From Thiotrichales bacterium (lineage in GTDB: Bacteria; Pseudomonadota; Gammaproteobacteria; Francisellales; CACEW01): DNA of 64,000 bases. A program made the position numbers and the translations under genes. The first letter of the stretch is position 1, and the number at the start of each line of letters is the position of its first letter. Location: assembly GCA_947478175.1 (NCBI GenBank), contig CANJUQ010000002.1, positions 62,001-126,000 on the forward strand, written 5' to 3'. Of this stretch, positions 62,844-64,000 are shown piece after piece. The notes beneath the pieces are model-generated. The model worked only from the letters and a program-made list of their open reading frames with translations, had not been told where the DNA came from and searched no databases.

Positions 62844-64000
62844 TGCTTAGCTCTCGGGATGCAGAACGAGGCGCCATAAATTGCATCACACCCATCAATT
62901 TATTAATCAAATCTTCAAACTCCTGATCCGTCTGACTGGGATGAATTAATAAACACAAACTTTGTTCACCTAATAATTTCGCAACGGGCAATCTGGTTTC
63001 GGGTCCTAAATTATTTTTAATAAAACATTGTTCTAAATAAATCTCAGAACAAGACCCTGAGAAACAAGGGACTCCAGCTTGATTAAACTTCGCCATTAAA
63101 TCATCGCGATTAAAGATAAGCGGATCGGCATAGACATAATATTTATACCTTGCGTGATAAATATTATTGGGAATATGGGGAACTCGAATGCCTGGTAGGG
63201 TTCTAAAAAAACCATCTAATAAATTAGCCAGATAATTTCTTCGCGTGACCCATTCATCTAATTTTTTGAGTTGAATTCGACCGATCGCCGCTTGCATTTC
63301 AGTCATGCGCCAATTGGTCCCGAAAGATTCATGCAGCCATCTAAATCCTGCTGGATGGGTTTTATTAAAGACCACATCGAAATCTTTTCCATGATCTTTA
63401 AAAGCCCAGGCTTGCTCCCAGAGATTTTTATCTTTTAAAACTAATAAACCGCCCTCTCCACCAGTCGTCATAATTTTATCTTGGCAAAAAGAGAACGCGG
63501 CCATGTCGCCCCAAGATCCTAATTTTTTATTTTGATAAGACGCGCCATGAGACTGTGCGCAATCTTCAATGACTTTGAGATTATGTTTTTTAGCGATTTG
63601 CATAATTTTATCCATTTCACAGGGCCAACCAGCTAAATGAACAGGAATAATTGCTTTAGTTTTTGCTGTAATTTTTTCTTGAATGGATTCTGGGGCGATA
63701 CAGCCCGACTCTGGATCAACGTCTGCAAAAATTGGCGTCGCGCCTTGTAAAACAACACAGCTGGCACTGGCCATAAAAGTTCTAGAAGGGACGATGACCT
63801 CGTCGCCGGGGCCAATATTTAAAATCTTCAAAGCCAGCTCTAACGCTAACGTCCCATTGGCTAAGGCAATCACATGGGGTACTTGAAGATAATCCGCAAA
63901 TTCTTGTTCAAAATTTTTAACTTCTGAACCCGTCCAATAATTCACTTTTCCAGATTTCAAAACATTCACGACGGCGTCTATTTCATCTTGTTCAAAGATT
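62830..64000 (-). CDS. DegT/DnrJ/EryC1/StrS aminotransferase (5' end beyond window)
   Basis: A PLP-dependent sugar aminotransferase open to the window edge. Codons upstream of an internal GTG at 63969 read FEQDEIDAVVNVLKSGKVNYWTG, the usual family N-terminus, so the gene continues past 64000. It has EFADYLQVPHVIALANGTLALELAL, DEVIVPSRTFMASAS, FCQDKIMTTGGEGG with the Schiff-base lysine, and GTNWRMTEMQAAIG. It would aminate a 4-keto nucleotide sugar, probably the product of the convergent CapD-like dehydratase, as in bacillosamine-type pathways. The specific sugar is unknown. Confidence 0.92.
   Translation of the reverse strand, partial: IFEQDEIDAVVNVLKSGKVNYWTGSEVKNFEQEFADYLQVPHVIALANGTLALELALKILNIGPGDEVIVPSRTFMASASCVVLQGATPIFADVDPESGCIAPESIQEKITAKTKAIIPVHLAGWPCEMDKIMQIAKKHNLKVIEDCAQSHGASYQNKKLGSWGDMAAFSFCQDKIMTTGGEGGLLVLKDKNLWEQAWAFKDHGKDFDVVFNKTHPAGFRWLHESFGTNWRMTEMQAAIGRIQLKKLDEWVTRRNYLANLLDGFFRTLPGIRVPHIPNNIYHARYKYYVYADPLIFNRDDLMAKFNQAGVPCFSGSCSEIYLEQCFIKNNLGPETRLPVAKLLGEQSLCLLIHPSQTDQEFEDLINKLMGVMQFMAPRSASRELSRADT

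Noticed and set aside
1-64000. CRISPR arrays, insertion sequences, integrases and prophage genes
   Set aside because: No spaced direct-repeat arrays, transposase or integrase motifs, or phage structural proteins were seen.

Overview
The window looks like a chromosomal segment of a low-GC gammaproteobacterium, most likely a host-associated Legionellales/Coxiella-like organism. This placement rests on the housekeeping genes (bipA/typA, dsbD, efp, lysS, aroKB, udk, deoB, hda, ftsI, Fe-sodB) and on ankyrin/coiled-coil effector-like genes. It is an inference from gene content; no marker gene was compared.

Layout. 1-7.5 kb: tail of a PAP2 phosphatase, a low-complexity hypothetical protein, a sulfur-relay operon (TusA-like carrier, PP-loop thiouridylase-like enzyme, APC permease), a glycine-rich RRM protein, YggS, a class I aminotransferase and a hicAB toxin-antitoxin pair. 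7.6-13.3 kb: tRNA-Ser(UGA), bipA, dsbD, an ATPase and gmhB. 13.3-18.7 kb: a five-gene cluster resembling a small-molecule pathway (GNAT, ATP-grasp ligase, MFS exporter, D-2-hydroxyacid dehydrogenase and a divergent clavaminate-synthase-like Fe/2OG oxygenase). 18.7-22.1 kb: two tandem paralogous coiled-coil proteins. 22.1-36.7 kb: mostly housekeeping genes. 36.9-42.5 kb: an ATPase, MFS, sodB, a small ankyrin protein, a secreted protein and a UDP-sugar epimerase. 42.6-52.8 kb: three very large secreted paralogs sharing a C-terminal module of about 95 residues and a TIM-barrel-like FDxE motif, each followed by a strong terminator. 52.8-54.7 kb: an asparagine-synthetase-like cyclase gene preceded by a 52-codon gene that reads like a lasso-peptide precursor. 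54.8-58.3 kb: a DUF234-type ATPase behind a perfect 17-bp inverted repeat, an FAD oxidoreductase and remnants of two more ATPase/nuclease genes. 58.4-64 kb: a HAD-GNAT fusion, an unrecognised partner gene, and CapD-like and DegT-like nucleotide-sugar genes.

How the genes work together. Three units stand out. First, the 52-aa peptide and its cyclase form a minimal RiPP operon; no leader peptidase or RRE protein is seen in the window. Second, the ATP-grasp/oxygenase/dehydrogenase/MFS cluster has the parts to modify, join and export an amino-acid-derived compound. Third, the giant secreted proteins probably act outside the inner membrane on a polymer. No transposase, integrase, CRISPR array, rRNA or phage structural gene was recognised.
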